Shown: positions 44,552 through 56,804 of the stretch, piece by piece | Position numbering within the stretch: the stretch's first letter is position 1 | Layout of the letters: each line of letters begins with the position of its first letter | Assembly: GCA_023362775.1 (NCBI GenBank) | Contig: JALMGJ010000002.1 | Location: 70,595,414 to 70,659,413, forward strand | Length of the DNA stretch: 64,000 nt | Source of the DNA: Charina bottae | Taxonomy: Eukaryota; Chordata; Lepidosauria; Squamata; Charinaidae | Direction of reading: 5' to 3' | Position numbers and translations under genes: made by a program | Notes under the pieces: model-generated | Told to the model about the DNA's origin: nothing | The model's input: only the letters and a program-made list of their open reading frames with translations | Database searches by the model: none

Positions 44552-46990
44552 ACTCTACTCTACAGCCTACGCCTGCAATCTACAGTTAAGGGTCACAGAG
44601 CAGACCAGATCCTGCAGCAGGCACAAAGACATCTTCTAAATGAAAGAATAAGGCAAGTCCACTTCACCATTGATGCCCTGTAATACAATTTTGAAAACCT
44701 TCACCAGGAACTCACAGCCACCCTTCCTGACCCAGTCCTGGATAGAGTTATTCAGCTTGGCAATAAAGTACAGCTGGCCCAGCATCACAAGACAAAGGAG
44801 AGGCAAACTAAGAAATTTGACATTCTTCTTTCTCGCAGCAAGCAGAAACAAGGAACTGGAGGAACTGCTGGGAGGAACAACAACAACAGGACCACAGAGA
44901 ACAAAAAGAACATGTGGGTGAAAAATCTCTCAGACAGAGAACTCTCCCAACCAGAGAGAGATGTCCTAGCCAAAGGTCTTAATTTTGCCATCACTCCCAA
45001 GCAAGTTCCGGTTGTGGAGCTCATTACAGCCACAGAATCTGCCATCCACAACAACCACCTACCTTTTGAGGAAGCAGAACAACTCCGGCTTAAAATATCT
45101 GCAGCTCTGTCCAGTGCTCAACCTCCTCCCCCCAACCTTACCGTCCAAGAGAGGAGAGCCCTGACTGCCCTCAGCAAAGATGAAACCATCACCATTTTAC
45201 CTGCTGACAAAGGAAGATGTACAGTGGTTCTAAACACTGCAGACTACCACAATAAAATTACCTCACTTTTGGAGGATCACCATACATATGAAAAACTGAA
45301 AAGAGACCCCACCAACAATTACAAGAAAAAGGCAATAGACAGTTTGAAACAATTGGAACATGATGGCTCCATCGATAGGATTACCTACCACCGTCTGTAT
45401 CCTGGAGAAGCCATCCCCTGCATCTACGGACTTCCTAAGATCCACAAGGAAGGAACACCCCTCCGACCCATAGTCAGCAGCATTAATTCGGTAACATACA
45501 ACATTGCCAAACACCTCTCTACCATACTAGCACCTCTAGTTGGACACTCTGAACACCACATCCATAATTCGGAAGAATTTGTTTCCAAAGCAAAGATCCT
45601 GAAACTGGATACAGATGAAACTATGGTCTCCTTCGATGTGTCCTCCCTTTTCACCAGCATCCCCACCACTCATGCTCTATCCGCGGTCAGGAAGAGACTA
45701 GAAGAGGACAGCACCCTGGAAAGGAGAAGTCATCTCAACCCAAACCAGATCTGCCATCTTCTGGACCTGTGTCTTAACACCACTTATTTCACATACAGAG
45801 GTAACTTTTACAGACAAAAACACGGCTGTGCCATGGGTTCTCCTGTGTCACCCATTGTGGCCAATTTATACATGGAAGAAGTGGAGAAGAAAGCACTCAA
45901 CACATTCCAGGGAACGGTGCCCACCCACTGGTTTAGGTATGTGGATGACACCTGGGTCAAAATCAAGGCCCAGGAAGTACAGGCCTTCACGGACCATATA
46001 AACCAGGGCTTTCCAAAGTGCCGCCGCTGGCGATACACCCAGCGGCGGCGGCGGCGACACGTGCGCGCACGGCAATGACGCGGGGGGGCGTGCAGTGGCG
46101 CGCGCACACGGCGACGACGCGGGGAGGCGTGCGGCGGCGCGGGGGGGAGTGCGGCGGTGCGCGCATGGCGCGGGAGGGGCGTGCGGCGGCACGGGGGGCG
46201 TGCGGCGGTGCGCGCGTGCATGGCGGCCGCCGTGCATGCGCGCGCCGCCGCTTCCGGGTGGTGTGGCGACACACCACGCTGTGTGTGGCGACACACTTTT
46301 GTGTCGCCACACACAGTTTGGAAAGCTCAGGAAGTACAGGCCTTCACGGACCATATAAACATTATAGATGCCAACATTAGCTTCACCAGAGAAGACACCA
46401 AGGACAACAGACTGGCATTCCTAGACTGTGAAGTCCTCATTGGGACCGGTGGCAAGCTAGAAATAGGGATCTACAGGAAACCCACACACACAGATCAATA
46501 TCTGATGTTTGACTCCCACCATCCACTGCAGCACAAACTAGGAGTCATCAGGACATTGTCACACAGAGCAGAAACCATCCCCACCTCCATGGATTCCAAA
46601 AAGAATGAAAATCAGCACCTGAGAACAGCTCTGAAGGCCTGTGGATATCCAAATTGGGCCTTCACCAAATCTAAATCTACCAGTCCTAAAACAGCGACAG
46701 ATAGGGCTGAGACTCAGAGTAAACGAAAGAACCTGGTCATTCCTTACATGGCTGGCGTGTCTGAAAAGATAAAACGGATATTTGGTAAACACCACATACC
46801 TGTATATTTCAAACCCACCAACACACTAAGACAGAGGCTTGTACACCCCAAAGATCAAACTCCAAAACACAAGAAAAGCAATGTAGTTTATGCAATCCAG
46901 TGCAGTGAGGAGTGCTCTGAACTCTACATTGGAGAAACCAAACAACTTTTGTACAGGAGGATGGCCCAACACAGGAGAAGTAACACCACA
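44552..46990 (+). pseudogene. Penelope-like RT / GIY-YIG protein, interrupted
   Basis: The reading frame is open from the truncated 5' end (GHRADQILQQAQRHLLNERI), which shows the family protein extends at least 120 residues upstream of the ATG at 44912. A stop replaces a Gln codon near 44682 (compare 'ctgcaatac' at 13219-13227). RT motifs A, B and C (SFDVSSLF, AMGSPVSP, YVDDTW) lie left of the hAT insertion at 46004. The thumb and GIY-YIG (LYIGETKQ, RMAQHRR) lie right of it. A second stop at about 46991 (ACATGA in place of ACAGGA) truncates the endonuclease. The 'fusion' proteins that run into the CG-rich MITE are not real products. Confidence 0.88.
46004..46327. mobile_element. hAT-type MITE, GC-rich subtype 3, with 33-bp flanking repeat
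   Basis: Left end CAGGGCTTTCCAAAGTGCC and right end CACAGTTTGGAAAGCTC, missing the last bases of the usual TCTG. Instead of an 8-bp TSD it is flanked by 33-bp direct repeats (caggaagtac...catataaac) at 45971-46003 and 46328-46360. The interior resembles the 27602 copy. Confidence 0.85.
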
Positions 46991-47367
46991 TGACCAGAGT
47001 CAGCAGTTTATCTTCATCTAAAGGAAAAAGGACACTCATTTGAGGACATTAATGTTCACATTTTAGACAGAGAAGATAGGTGGTTTGAGAGAGGGGTCAA
47101 GGAATCCATTTATGCCAACTTGGAAAATCCTTCCTTGAATAGAGGTGGGGGCCTCAGGCACAATCTTTCCCCTATTTTCATCCCTGCTTTGTCTTCTGTG
47201 CCTAGGAAGATTAAGACCATTTCGCAAGCTCAACAGCAGCATGGTGATCTTAACGATCCTCCTTTAGATAATAAAAGGACTCAAAAATAACATCTCAATA
47301 TAACCATGACCTAGCCCCAGGGTAAGGTCACACAGCTACCTAGAAACATATTTAGGATTCCCTTACC

Positions 47368-47430
47368 AACTTTGCTCAGACTGAAGAAACTCCTTGGATA
47401 AGGAGCGAAACGTTTCCACTGAGAAAATAG
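47368..47430 (+). ncRNA. hammerhead-like motif, PLE at 44.5-47.5 kb
   Basis: CTGAAGA, stem II with one weakened pair (ACTCCTT/AAGGAGC), GAAA, ACGTTT. The flanks 'gctcag' and 'ctgag' can pair as a partial stem I. It has the same order as the other copies. Confidence 0.45.
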
Positions 47431-47510
47431 AAATCCAGTTGACATGATTCAAGCTACAGACAATTCCACCTGGATGACTGAGAACCTTCATAGACATATC
47501 TACTCCTGAA

Positions 47511-49804
47511 AATTAATAGCATTAGTAGTGCAGATGGAAGGGGCTCTATGGGCCATAAGAGATTAAATACATGTCTCAGAAGGTCAGATGCCATGACTCA
47601 ACAGGCCCTGCTGATTTTTTTCCCACTAAAGCATAAAGCACAGAAATCAGAGCCACAAGGATATCCAGGAAGGAATACAGTACATGACAGAAGGTATTCC
47701 CTTACATATAGCAAAGAAGGGCAATGTTCTGGTGGTCACAGGCTATATTTATCATTTCTGGGGGGAGAACAAGGCTAATTTGTGTGGGATGAAGATGCAA
47801 AGTGGGTGAAGTCATGACATATATGAGTAGGTCTACCATTTTCTGTTCTTTTTTTCTGAATTTGGGGAAAGAGCTTGCTTTTTCTTTATATATTTCTTTA
47901 ATATCTACTATATATTCTTACATGTTTCTCACTTCCAAATGGCAGAAAACTGCCATTGATTTTCAACTATGAGTGCTAGGCACTCTAAGGGGGCACAAAA
48001 CCTGATTCTGATGCTGCATTAGATTACCCACCCAAAATTTAGGGGTGTAGAAAAAATAGTGGATCCATCATAATCTGAGCAGATGAAGATGATTGGTCTT
48101 TTTCATCTTCATCTGCCAATAGAAAGATTGCTGCTTTCAGTACAAGCTGAAGCTACTGAACCATCTTCAAAGCCTCAGGTAAAGTACAATTCAGTTTTCA
48201 GATGAAAAAGTGGGGCAAAGACCATTTTTCATTGTTCTTCAGCTGTTGCTTCCCATCAAAAGCCCATGGGGTCCCAGCAGCCAAATTCCCACAACATAGT
48301 ATTTTCATGTAAAGGTAGAAAAAAGGAGAGAGGAGTTAAATAACTTGTTCAAGGTCACTAAGCAGGCATGTAGCTAGGAATTTCTAAACAGCCAGATAAC
48401 ACGCTGTCTCCTTGAAACACAGAAGTTTATGCTGCTTATCCAGGTGTACAGAGCCTGCTGAATTCTATATAGCTCCAGCGAGCAGCAATTATTCTCACTG
48501 CTGGCTCATTTGTGCTAAAAGGTATAAAACAACAAAGCCTTCACACTGCATATGCTTTCTGCAAAATGCAAATAAGGACTAAAATTTCACATCTGGGTTA
48601 AGTAATCACCTTCCACACATCCCATTTTGTCTGTCAACTTCCAAATTACCCACAGTCCTTTTACAATTTTAGCCTCTTCCCCCGTGAGGCGGAGATTAAA
48701 CAGGAATTGTGATGCAGATATGCTGCCTTGCCTGTGCATGTCTACTCTCAAGCAACAACAGACTCAAGACTTTATCTCTTGCCTACCAGTTTAATAAATT
48801 TGGTGGTGTGTGTGAAAGTGGCAAAAGCTGGGTTGAAGAAGCCAAAAAGCTGGTGGTGATGTGGGAAACCAAGGAACAGGAAAGAAGGAGAGAGAAGAAA
48901 ATAAGTTTGTCAACTATGTAAATGCAAGACAGGAAGGTTATCCAGGAATCTATACTGCAAAGCTGCTGTCTGTATTATTCAAGTATTTTTGTTCCTGGCA
49001 AATGGAGACACTTCCTTCAGCTCCATGTACCAATGCAAATGAAGATTCCAGTCAGGGGAAAAACATATACATATAGAATATAGACACACACATGCACACA
49101 CACGCACAATGAAGCTAGCATGTAAATATTAATTTAACAACCTACTTGACAATGCCTCAGCTTGATTCTATAAATAGCTGTGTTATTAAAAAGGTGATGC
49201 TCAAGGCAGTTAAAGCTGATTCCTGTTCCCACAATTCCTTGTGCCATCATATTTCCATTGTCCCTAAAGATAGTCTTTTGCTCCTCCTCCCAACACCTGC
49301 AGTAACGAGAGCTCATAGCTACAGTACAATACATATTTATAGAGTTCTTTACAAGACAAAATCCTGAGGTATTATGCAGACAATGGCTCACAGAGCTCAA
49401 TTAAAAAATGTTTGTATATGGTACTGGAAAAAACATCACCACCACATAATTGGTTTTATAAAACATTACCATATTACTAAATGGAGTTGGTTGATCCCAT
49501 GCTAATAGGCACTGAAGAATAATTTGGGGGCATTGCTCATTTTTATTTAGATGACACATTTGCAAAGCCAATCGTAGAAATGTACAAGAAAAATAAAAGG
49601 CAATGTTTCCAAATTATGGTAGACAAAATAATCAGAAGCTTGCTTGCTGGATCAAATTGTTTAACCAGGTCTAGTTCCCTTGAACCTTCCATTTATACTT
49701 AAGAATGGAAAAAATGAACTTGGTGGCAACAAGATAGTCTTGTAAAATATATCACCATCCAATCATCTATCAAATGACAGCACAAACCTCTTATTCTGAT
49801 CACT
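47511..49804. other. unassigned DNA with one perfect hairpin
   Basis: No gene recognised. A 14-bp perfect inverted repeat, gcagatgaagatga at 48079-48092 and its complement at 48103-48116, could form a hairpin with a 10-nt loop. A short CA-rich run lies near 49082-49108. Confidence 0.5.
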
Positions 49805-49863
49805 CTAATGTGATAACCGCCCAGGGTCCCTCCTTGTGGGGGAGATGGGCGGGAAATAAATAT

Positions 49864-49926
<63 letters not shown>

Positions 49927-49968
49927 GGATGGATGGATGGATGGATGGATGGATGGATGGATGGATGG

Positions 49969-50035
<67 letters not shown>
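49805..50035 (+). repeat. L2/CR1-like tail with compound GATA/GATG/GATA array
   Basis: The tail 'taaccgcccagggtccctcc', 'gggggagatgggcgggaaat' is followed by about 15 GATA units (49864-49924), about 11 GATG units (49925-49969) and about 16 GATA units (49970-50035). Minus-strand frames of Leu-Ser-Ile-Tyr and His-Pro-Ser-Ile are translations of the array. Confidence 0.9.
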
Positions 50036-50037
<2 letters not shown>

Positions 50038-50189
50038 AAAAAGTGGATTACCAAAAACAATGTTCTGAATGCTGTTCACCGATAGTATTTACTAGATTCC
50101 TAGTGTAGAAGAATGAGCATGAGATTATTCAGCAGAGACAGATGAGGGTATAAAAATGGAAATGAATCAATAAATATAGCTGAACTTCT

Positions 50190-51715
50190 GGGGGAGGTAT
50201 GGTGAACTGAAGACAGCTCTGCGAAAGCGGAGCTGACGACTGCAACAAAGACCAAGGAATTAGTGAATAGTCTAGTTCCTTGGAACCTCTCTGGATAAGG
50301 AGAAGACAGATTACCCACATGTGCTCCGGATGGCCATTTCTCGCAAGGAGACCACAGGACAGCAGTTTTGCACAGATTTGAGCACTGGGAGACAAAGAGA
50401 TTAGCCATCTTGCTCACAGTTGCGGCAGAGCCTTTTAAAGGACACTAAGTTCGCAAACCTCACTTTCTAATCACTTTTGGAAATTGCCTATTAACCATTT
50501 TAAAGCTATTAGAGACCTTCAGAATGACAAGTTTGAAAAGTCTTCATCAGGTGAGTTTATCTTCAACTCTGAACAAAAGAAAAATTAATTATAAGCTTAA
50601 GAATTTAAAGAATCTGAACTAAACAGCAAAAAGCTAAATAAGATTTTGATCTTAGAAAGTTATAAACAGACTAAGGGTCCATATAAATTTGGAATATTAA
50701 AACTTTTACAATAAGACTTTGGAATTTATTAGAAAGAACAAAAAGCTTCTTGTGGGCAATAGATCTGTTTTGGTTTTTGGAAGACATAACGGAGATAAGC
50801 AATTTCATGATTTGAAAACTGGACACTAGAGGGGACTAAAGATTTTAGGTAGAGGGAAAAAATGCAAGTATATAAAATGCAAAACATTATAACAATGAAA
50901 ATGCTGAATGAGACTTTTGAAGAATGGAGTCAGAAAATAGTAGCCACAATATCAGCAACGTCAGTAACGATGTCTGCTTCTATGGATAGACTATGTCCAA
51001 AAGATGTTATTGAAGAAATGACACATGTAGAACAAATTTTATCTGACAAGATAGAGATGATATCAAAAGTAGATTTACAACTGACAGGCCAAGAGAATGA
51101 CTTGGAAAACGATGTTTCACTGAATCTACAAAATAAGTTGGCTAATATTTTAAAATTCAAAAGGGAAATACAAATGACAAACCAAGAGAGTGACCTGGAC
51201 AATTTTTTCCTATTGGATTTATAAAGAGGCTTGTTAAACCCTTGAGGAACTCTGTGCGATGGGACAAAATGAAGAGAAATCAAATCCTACGACAATATTT
51301 GAATGAACTAAAGATTAAGACTGTTAGAAACAAAGGAAGGAATATAACGTTGGTTTATTTGATCAAGGTTAAAACAAGGTATGTTGTTACTTCTGGCAAT
51401 CCTTTATGGACTTTCTGCTGACATCAGGATTGAAAAGATGATGCTTTATGGATTTGTCTATACTCTATAGATAAGGGATGGAATATGGGATGAAGAGATA
51501 AATGTTTGTAACCTTAGAGGGACTGAAGAGTTACTAAATTTGTTTATACTTGTTGTGATGAAGGTTGGAAGTCACTTCTTTATATATTTCTTTTCTCTTT
51601 ATTATATTCTTACTTTTTTATTTTTTCTTTCTTTTTTATTTTTTCTTGCACTTTTTATCCTTTCTTTTCTCTTTCTTTAAGTTTAGTTTGTATTAGATTT
51701 TACTATTATAATCAA
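50190..51715 (+). mobile_element. short L1-like element
   Basis: The leader (50190-50560) aligns by eye with 26728-27060: 'gcgaaagcggagctgacgac', 'ctctctggataaggagaaga', 'cacatgtgctccgga'. The T-rich 3' end begins GGAAGTCACTTCTTTATATA at about 51568. No RT is visible and no TSD could be confirmed. Confidence 0.75.
50862..51224 (+). pseudogene. ORF1-like fragment of L1-like element
   Basis: A 120-codon frame: MLNETFEEWSQKIVATISAT, VEQILSDKIEMISKVDLQLT, QENDLENDVSLNLQNKL. It is helical and Glu/Lys/Asn-rich, compatible with a coiled coil. The matching degraded region in the 24.4-28.6 kb element is at 27355-28200 ('EIQITNQEIDLDNF'). It lacks the nucleic-acid-binding domains of a full ORF1 protein. 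The origin is inferred from position between the leader and the 3' tail; it is probably non-functional. Confidence 0.45.
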
Positions 51716-54186
51716 AATTCATACATACATACTACATACGAACAACAAAAGAGAACAAAAGTGTCTGTGGAAAGTTGGGATAACTGGGAGACATTTTAAA
51801 AAAAGGATCAGTTGAAAAAAGAGTGGGAAAAGCAAGAGACTAACTGCCTGTTAATGAAAAATGCACAAAAAGTTGATACATAGGAATACCTTCCAAGAAA
51901 AAAAAAGAATGAAATCCTACTATTATTTTTTTGGGATATTGTCCATTAATATTTCTGAAAATTGTGTACATATAGGAAGATGGATAGAGTGCAGTTTGAA
52001 AGAGGCACTATGTATTCTGCAAGGACTGAATCCATCTAGCCCCAATATCTACTTTGTACATATTTATCCTTAATATGGGAGTGAGATAACATGAACCTTA
52101 AAAAATCCTAAAAATGAAAGCATTATGTTCAAGCTCACATTTTTCTTTGAGAAGTATTCAAAGAATTTTGTTTTTAAAGTGAGGAAATATTAATTTCATT
52201 CTTAAATATTATACTTCCTTTAATACAATTTTGGTTCCAGCATGGTCTTAAATTAAATGACTGTGAGACACCTGTAAATTGTAATCAGTATCTGTAAAAT
52301 TACATGGTGCATCAGGAATATCTAAAAATAGTTTAAAGGGAAAAATAAGAGAGAGGTTCTATAGTTTCAAAAACAAAGAATTTAGAATTTTCAAAATCAA
52401 AAAATCAACATGAGATAGAAAAAATAGGTATAAATGTGGTTGTTCAAAACCTAAACCGCATAACATCTAGGATCTTCAATGGTTCAGACAATACATTTAT
52501 TACTTCATCAATGATTACAAGATAACCAGGTCTCTAACTGGACTGAGTCCTTCATCCAGATTAAGAATACTATCTGCTTCAACTGATCAGCAATATGGCT
52601 TAGCACGATTTCAAGTGACATTATAGGGTAGAAAGCAGAAACCAGATAGAACAGAAAGCTAAGCAGATGAGTAGGCAAATGAGTATTTATAAATAATTTT
52701 CCTCATGTTTTGCATTATTTATGCAACTGAGATTGGAATTTTCCCAAGGAAGATAAACATCAAAAGTAGCCTAGGTAAATTTTAAAAAAGAATTTAAAAG
52801 GACAAGGAAATCCAGCAGGCTTCCTAGACAGGTATATTGTTTTCACTGCATTATAATAGAAGGGATCAATTGTTCTCAATAGTAAAAAAAAACAGGGAAA
52901 AACAAGCAGCAATGCACTTTGCTATTAAGTTTACTTTGCTATTTATTCTAATAAAAGCCTTCATAAAATCAACAGTAAGAGTCTGAAACCAGAACAAGGA
53001 AATTTCTACAGGAGCTTTCCAATTAAGAACATAGGTAATTGAATAAGCTGTCATAGAAATGGCTTGCACAAGGAAGGTAGAAGAGCATCCCAATGAGTTA
53101 TTTTAGATTAACTCTCCCAAAGTATGCATAAGATTGTACCTTTCCATAAATGATACAACTTTAGAGATAACCTTTGCTGGTTCTATCCCAAACATTTTCA
53201 GAATTGTTCTCTCCAATGTACTATGCTATACATTTGAATACTCTCCTTTTCAAGTCATATTTAATTGCTTTAGCTTATTATGATTTTGTTCATCCTGCTA
53301 TAACTAACAACACTTCAAAATTTAACTGAAAGTCTAGAAAAAGTTTGCATTTCCCAAGATTCTACACTAAAGCTGGATCAAACCCTTGTTCAGGTGGAGT
53401 CATTCCTTGAACTTTCAATATGGTCAGCCATCAAGCACACACTTACAACCTTCACTGTGGGCAGCAGAAAATGCTGTGCTATAAAAAAATAAAGCCAAGA
53501 TAGACCCACATCACACACAAGCAAAGACAAGATTGAAACCCTTCAACTCTGATATAAAAAGATCAAAGGACCAGATGGACTCTATTGCCTCAATGGATGT
53601 GCTTATTTTTATCAATGGAAATACCAATTAATGTTGATAAAGACACATGTGCTGCCAATTTTCTTTACTGCCCACTGCTCTGTGCTAAAATAATGGATAG
53701 TGTTCTGCCTATGGGTATATTTTTCTAAGATCTGTCAGTTTTGACAACATTTTGGCACCTGAATAACTCAAGATTAATGCCAAGGGTCTAGGAACACAGT
53801 ATTTCTCAGTAGATGATGGGTACATTTTTCAGCAGGGCTTCCCTAATTAAAGAAACAGAGAAAGAGAGATCAGATTGATAGGTTTTGCAGTCAGATATTT
53901 CACACTTGATTTGGTGAAATATAAATCACTCACAGAATGAATCTTAACACACCAAAAAAGCGATACTGTGTAAGGAAGTGGGTGCAGAAATATAAGAATA
54001 GGGTCCAAATATCCTGTCACAACAATTGATTTCCAACTTTTGTCTGTGAAAGCTCTGGGGAAGAAATATTTGGCCAGCCTGTTTTCTATAAGAGCTAAAT
54101 ACAAGACAGTATCTAGAAATACCAGATTTAAGGTAATTTGGCCCCAAAATCTTACTCTGGCCTACTTTAGAGTAAAAAATAATTAT
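51716..54186. other. unassigned non-coding DNA
   Basis: AT-rich; no gene or recognised repeat. Short frames at 52866-53093 and 53847-54104 show no motif. Confidence 0.45.
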
Positions 54187-54202
54187 GTCATAGAACTCTT
54201 CT

Positions 54203-56092
54203 ATTTTCATTGATATTTTTAATAATAATAATTTGAACTTAATCTTCATTTATTATATGTTTCACATCAACATCTACATTCAAAATAACAATTCATCTTA
54301 TAACAATTTTTTTATTTTAATATTCTTAGCAATAACAATAACAACATTAATTCTAATTTGAACTCAGTCTGCATTTATATTTTATAATACATTTCACATT
54401 AAAGTATATATTTAAATCCCTATTTTCTTTACATCCTTATACATCTAATTCTAATAAAATATTTTTCTCTTTATATATCCCCTTAAAAAAAGTTCTAATT
54501 TAAATTTAATCTATAACATCAACATGTATTTGTATCTCTGATTTTAGAACTTTGTATCCTTCACTTAAAATATCAAATTTTTATATATATCTTCAATACA
54601 TCCTCTTATACCAATTTTTAATATTTAATATTCCCAACAATTATATTACTAGTTTAAACTTAATTTGCATTCATAAAATAATCTATTTCCAGTTAGAGTC
54701 CGTGGTTTTCTTATGACCTTTTATCCCTTCATGTCTTCCCCTAAGATCTTCTGTTCAAGTCACACCAAAATTATAATACATAATCTGTTTTGTCATCTGT
54801 TCCATACAAAATGTCAAGGCATTTCTCTGGATTTTTCCCTGTCCGACACCACACCTATCCTGAACCTCTCCTTGTCCGGCACTAAATAAATCAACTCCAA
54901 AATATTTATCAATCTCTAGACTCAAATCTCTCTCCCTTCCTCTCAGCTGTAACAAGGTACCCAAAATCTCTTTCTCCCTTTTCTCTACTTCTAGTTCAGA
55001 TCCTATCCTTTGTATCTGACCCTGCATATCAAGCATAAGATTTTTCAGTGTTTCTTTAAATTCCTGAAATACCTCTCTAATCTCCTGTTTAAAATCTTGA
55101 ATTAATTCCCCTATTATATTTGCCATTCCCCCCCCCCCTTTGTTCCCTCTACTGGATCAATACTGTTAAATTCCGTGACGTCTCCTCCACTCTAGCACAT
55201 AGTAGCTTCTGCAGACATAACAAATGAATTTCCCAGATGGAGAGTAAACAGTTACTCAACTCAAATGGAAAATTACCAGCAGGGTCTAATAGGTTTCAAA
55301 TATAAAAAAATGGATTGTTGCCTAAATTCAAAGGGCTATTAAAAAAAAAAAGCCCAATATACAAAAATAGGAAAGAGAAAAGTATTTCAAACAGTTTATA
55401 TTCGATACAAAAGAAAAAAAAATTCAGCCACTATAGAAAAAAGAAAAAGAAACAGGTTCACTAATAATTAATCCAATGAAATATATTCAATAAAAAAAAA
55501 ACAACCACTGTATATAAAGATTTTCAAGTCACTATTCATTAATCCAATAAAAAGTTTTGAAGAAAGTTTCTACTTTCAAGTGGGAGGCAAACCACTCTAG
55601 TACAATAAAAAAAAATGAAGACGTTTCACTGTATTTCAAAATGCAAAATCCATCTCAATCTTCCACCACAAATATCACAGCAAAGAAAGCAAAACAATTT
55701 ACCAACATTTTGAGCATTGTCCAAAGATAGACTTTAGATAGTAATAAGGCAATGTAATCTAAAAATAAAAATAAAATAATAGTGATCTAAGAGTCGGTTC
55801 TTGCGCTTGCGTCTCTATTAGGAGACTTATGGTTCCCTGCAGAACTAGCTGGCTTCTCTTGCCGTTCTCTCCGCTTCCACCCCCTGTTCCCTCCGTGGTG
55901 GAAAACAGCCGAAGGAGCAGAGGGGAGCAGTCTTAACAGCTCAATGAGCAATCTTCTGGCTCCCCCCTCTCCGGGGGGAGACACCAGTGGTCTTTCACCT
56001 TCTGGGGACCACCGCAAACAGGGAAAAGTTAGCCGAGTTCTCAACACTCTGAGAAGCTCCGACTTGTCGCGCTGCAAATCCAACTGGAAGTC
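54203..56092 (-). mobile_element. L1-like element, minus strand, 16-bp TSD
   Basis: A perfect 16-bp TSD, gtcatagaactcttct, lies at 54187-54202 and 56093-56108. On the minus strand it starts ACTTCCAGTTGGA with a GC-rich leader (56092-55790), then an A/T-rich part and an ORF1-like frame (55126-54755). It ends in a poor A/T-rich 3' region. The long C run at 55131-55138 lies just before the frame's start. No RT is visible. Confidence 0.8.
54755..55126 (-). pseudogene. ORF1-like coiled-coil fragment of L1-like element
   Basis: A 123-codon minus-strand frame: LIQDFKQEIREVFQEFKETL, NLMLDMQGQIQRIGSELEVE. The heptad-like spacing is typical of the coiled-coil N-terminal part of L1 ORF1 proteins. A second block, GRERDLSLEIDKYF, recalls EQDLDLEIDKIF in the inner element at 24.5-26.7 kb, so the two are probably related. 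RRM and C-terminal domains are absent. Position in a TSD-flanked L1-like element supports the assignment. Confidence 0.5.
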
Positions 56093-56203
56093 GTCATAGA
56101 ACTCTTCTGACATGTTTAGGCAATAGTGATTACTACAAGAGCTACAGGTGCTTTATACTGAATCATAACTTTGTATTTTGGAAGGCAAATAATTTAGTAT
56201 AAA

Positions 56204-56323
56204 GCAGTGTTTCTCAAACTTCACAAATTTAAGATGTGTGGACTTCAACTCGCAGAATTCCCCAGCCAGCATGCTGAAGTTGAAGTCCACACATCTTAAA
56301 ATTGTGAAGTTTGAGAAACACTG
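56204..56323. mobile_element. palindromic hAT-like MITE
   Basis: Ends CAGTGTTTCTCAAACTTCAC and GTGAAGTTTGAGAAACACTG are perfect inverted repeats. The centre contains GATGTGTGGACTTCAACTC and its partner. It is related to 34696-34829. A TSD is not clear (gtataaag against atatataa). Confidence 0.85.
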
Positions 56324-56356
56324 ATATATAAATCATGACAATTTTAGTGCACTACT

Positions 56357-56804
56357 TAGACTGACCATATTTCCTTGAGACAAAAACGGGACAAGAGGAA
56401 TGGGCGGGGGCGGAGCAGCTAGTGGGGTCGCCTCTGCCTGTCGGCGTGCGGGGGGGCGGTGCAGTGGGCGGTACGGCTGGTTGGGGGGTGGGGGGTTTGC
56501 CTCTGCCTATCAGAGTGTGGGAGGGGTGGGCCGGGCAGTGCGAAGGGTGGGGGTGGAGCAGCTGATTGGAGAGAACCCGGAAGGGGAACTGCCTCCGCCT
56601 GTCGCAGTGCTGGGCCCGCCTCTCCCAACACTTTTGGTGGGCGGGGGCGATTCCTCCTCCGGGTTCCCTCCAGTCGGCTGCTCCGCCTCCGCCTGTTCCT
56701 GAAAAACGGGACAAAACCAGCATTTATGTTAAAACGACGGGATGGTTGACAAAAGGGGATAAAACGGGACTGTCCTGTTCAAAATGGGACGTATGGTCAG
56801 CCTA
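56357..56804. mobile_element. TIR transposon with GC-rich core and 8-bp TSD
   Basis: Ends TAGACTGACCATATTTCC and, reverse-complemented, TAGGCTGACCATACGTCCC. Perfect 8-bp TSD gcactact at 56349-56356 and 56805-56812, consistent with hAT. Subterminal AAAACGGGACA occurs in direct and inverted form. The core (56400-56700) is CG-rich with repeated 'ggcggagcagct', 'gcctctgcctgtc' and 'tccgcctgt' motifs. No transposase. Confidence 0.88.

Larger units (their letters stand above)
44552..47498 (+). mobile_element. long Penelope-like element, single copy, with hAT insertion
   Basis: Flanked by a 12-bp TSD, tctactcctgaa, at 44540-44551 and 47499-47510. It is 5'-truncated inside the ORF and has a complete 3' end including the 34-nt extension 'tccacctggatgactgagaa...' (about 47465-47498). 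A GC-rich hAT MITE at 46004-46327 splits it. Unlike the dimers it is a single copy, so it defines the true 3' end. Confidence 0.92.

Noticed and set aside
49864..50035. Considered as a CRISPR-like array
   Set aside because: Uniform 4-bp units with no spacers, in a vertebrate genome; it is a microsatellite.
49699..50079. Frames with Leu-Ser-Ile-Tyr / His-Pro-Ser-Ile repeats, considered as repeat proteins
   Set aside because: They are translations of the GATA/GATG microsatellite.
55787..56113. 108-codon minus-strand frame starting MSEEFYDDFQLD
   Set aside because: Its start lies in the target-site duplication and flanking DNA, and the rest is the L1-like element's leader; there is no recognisable protein.
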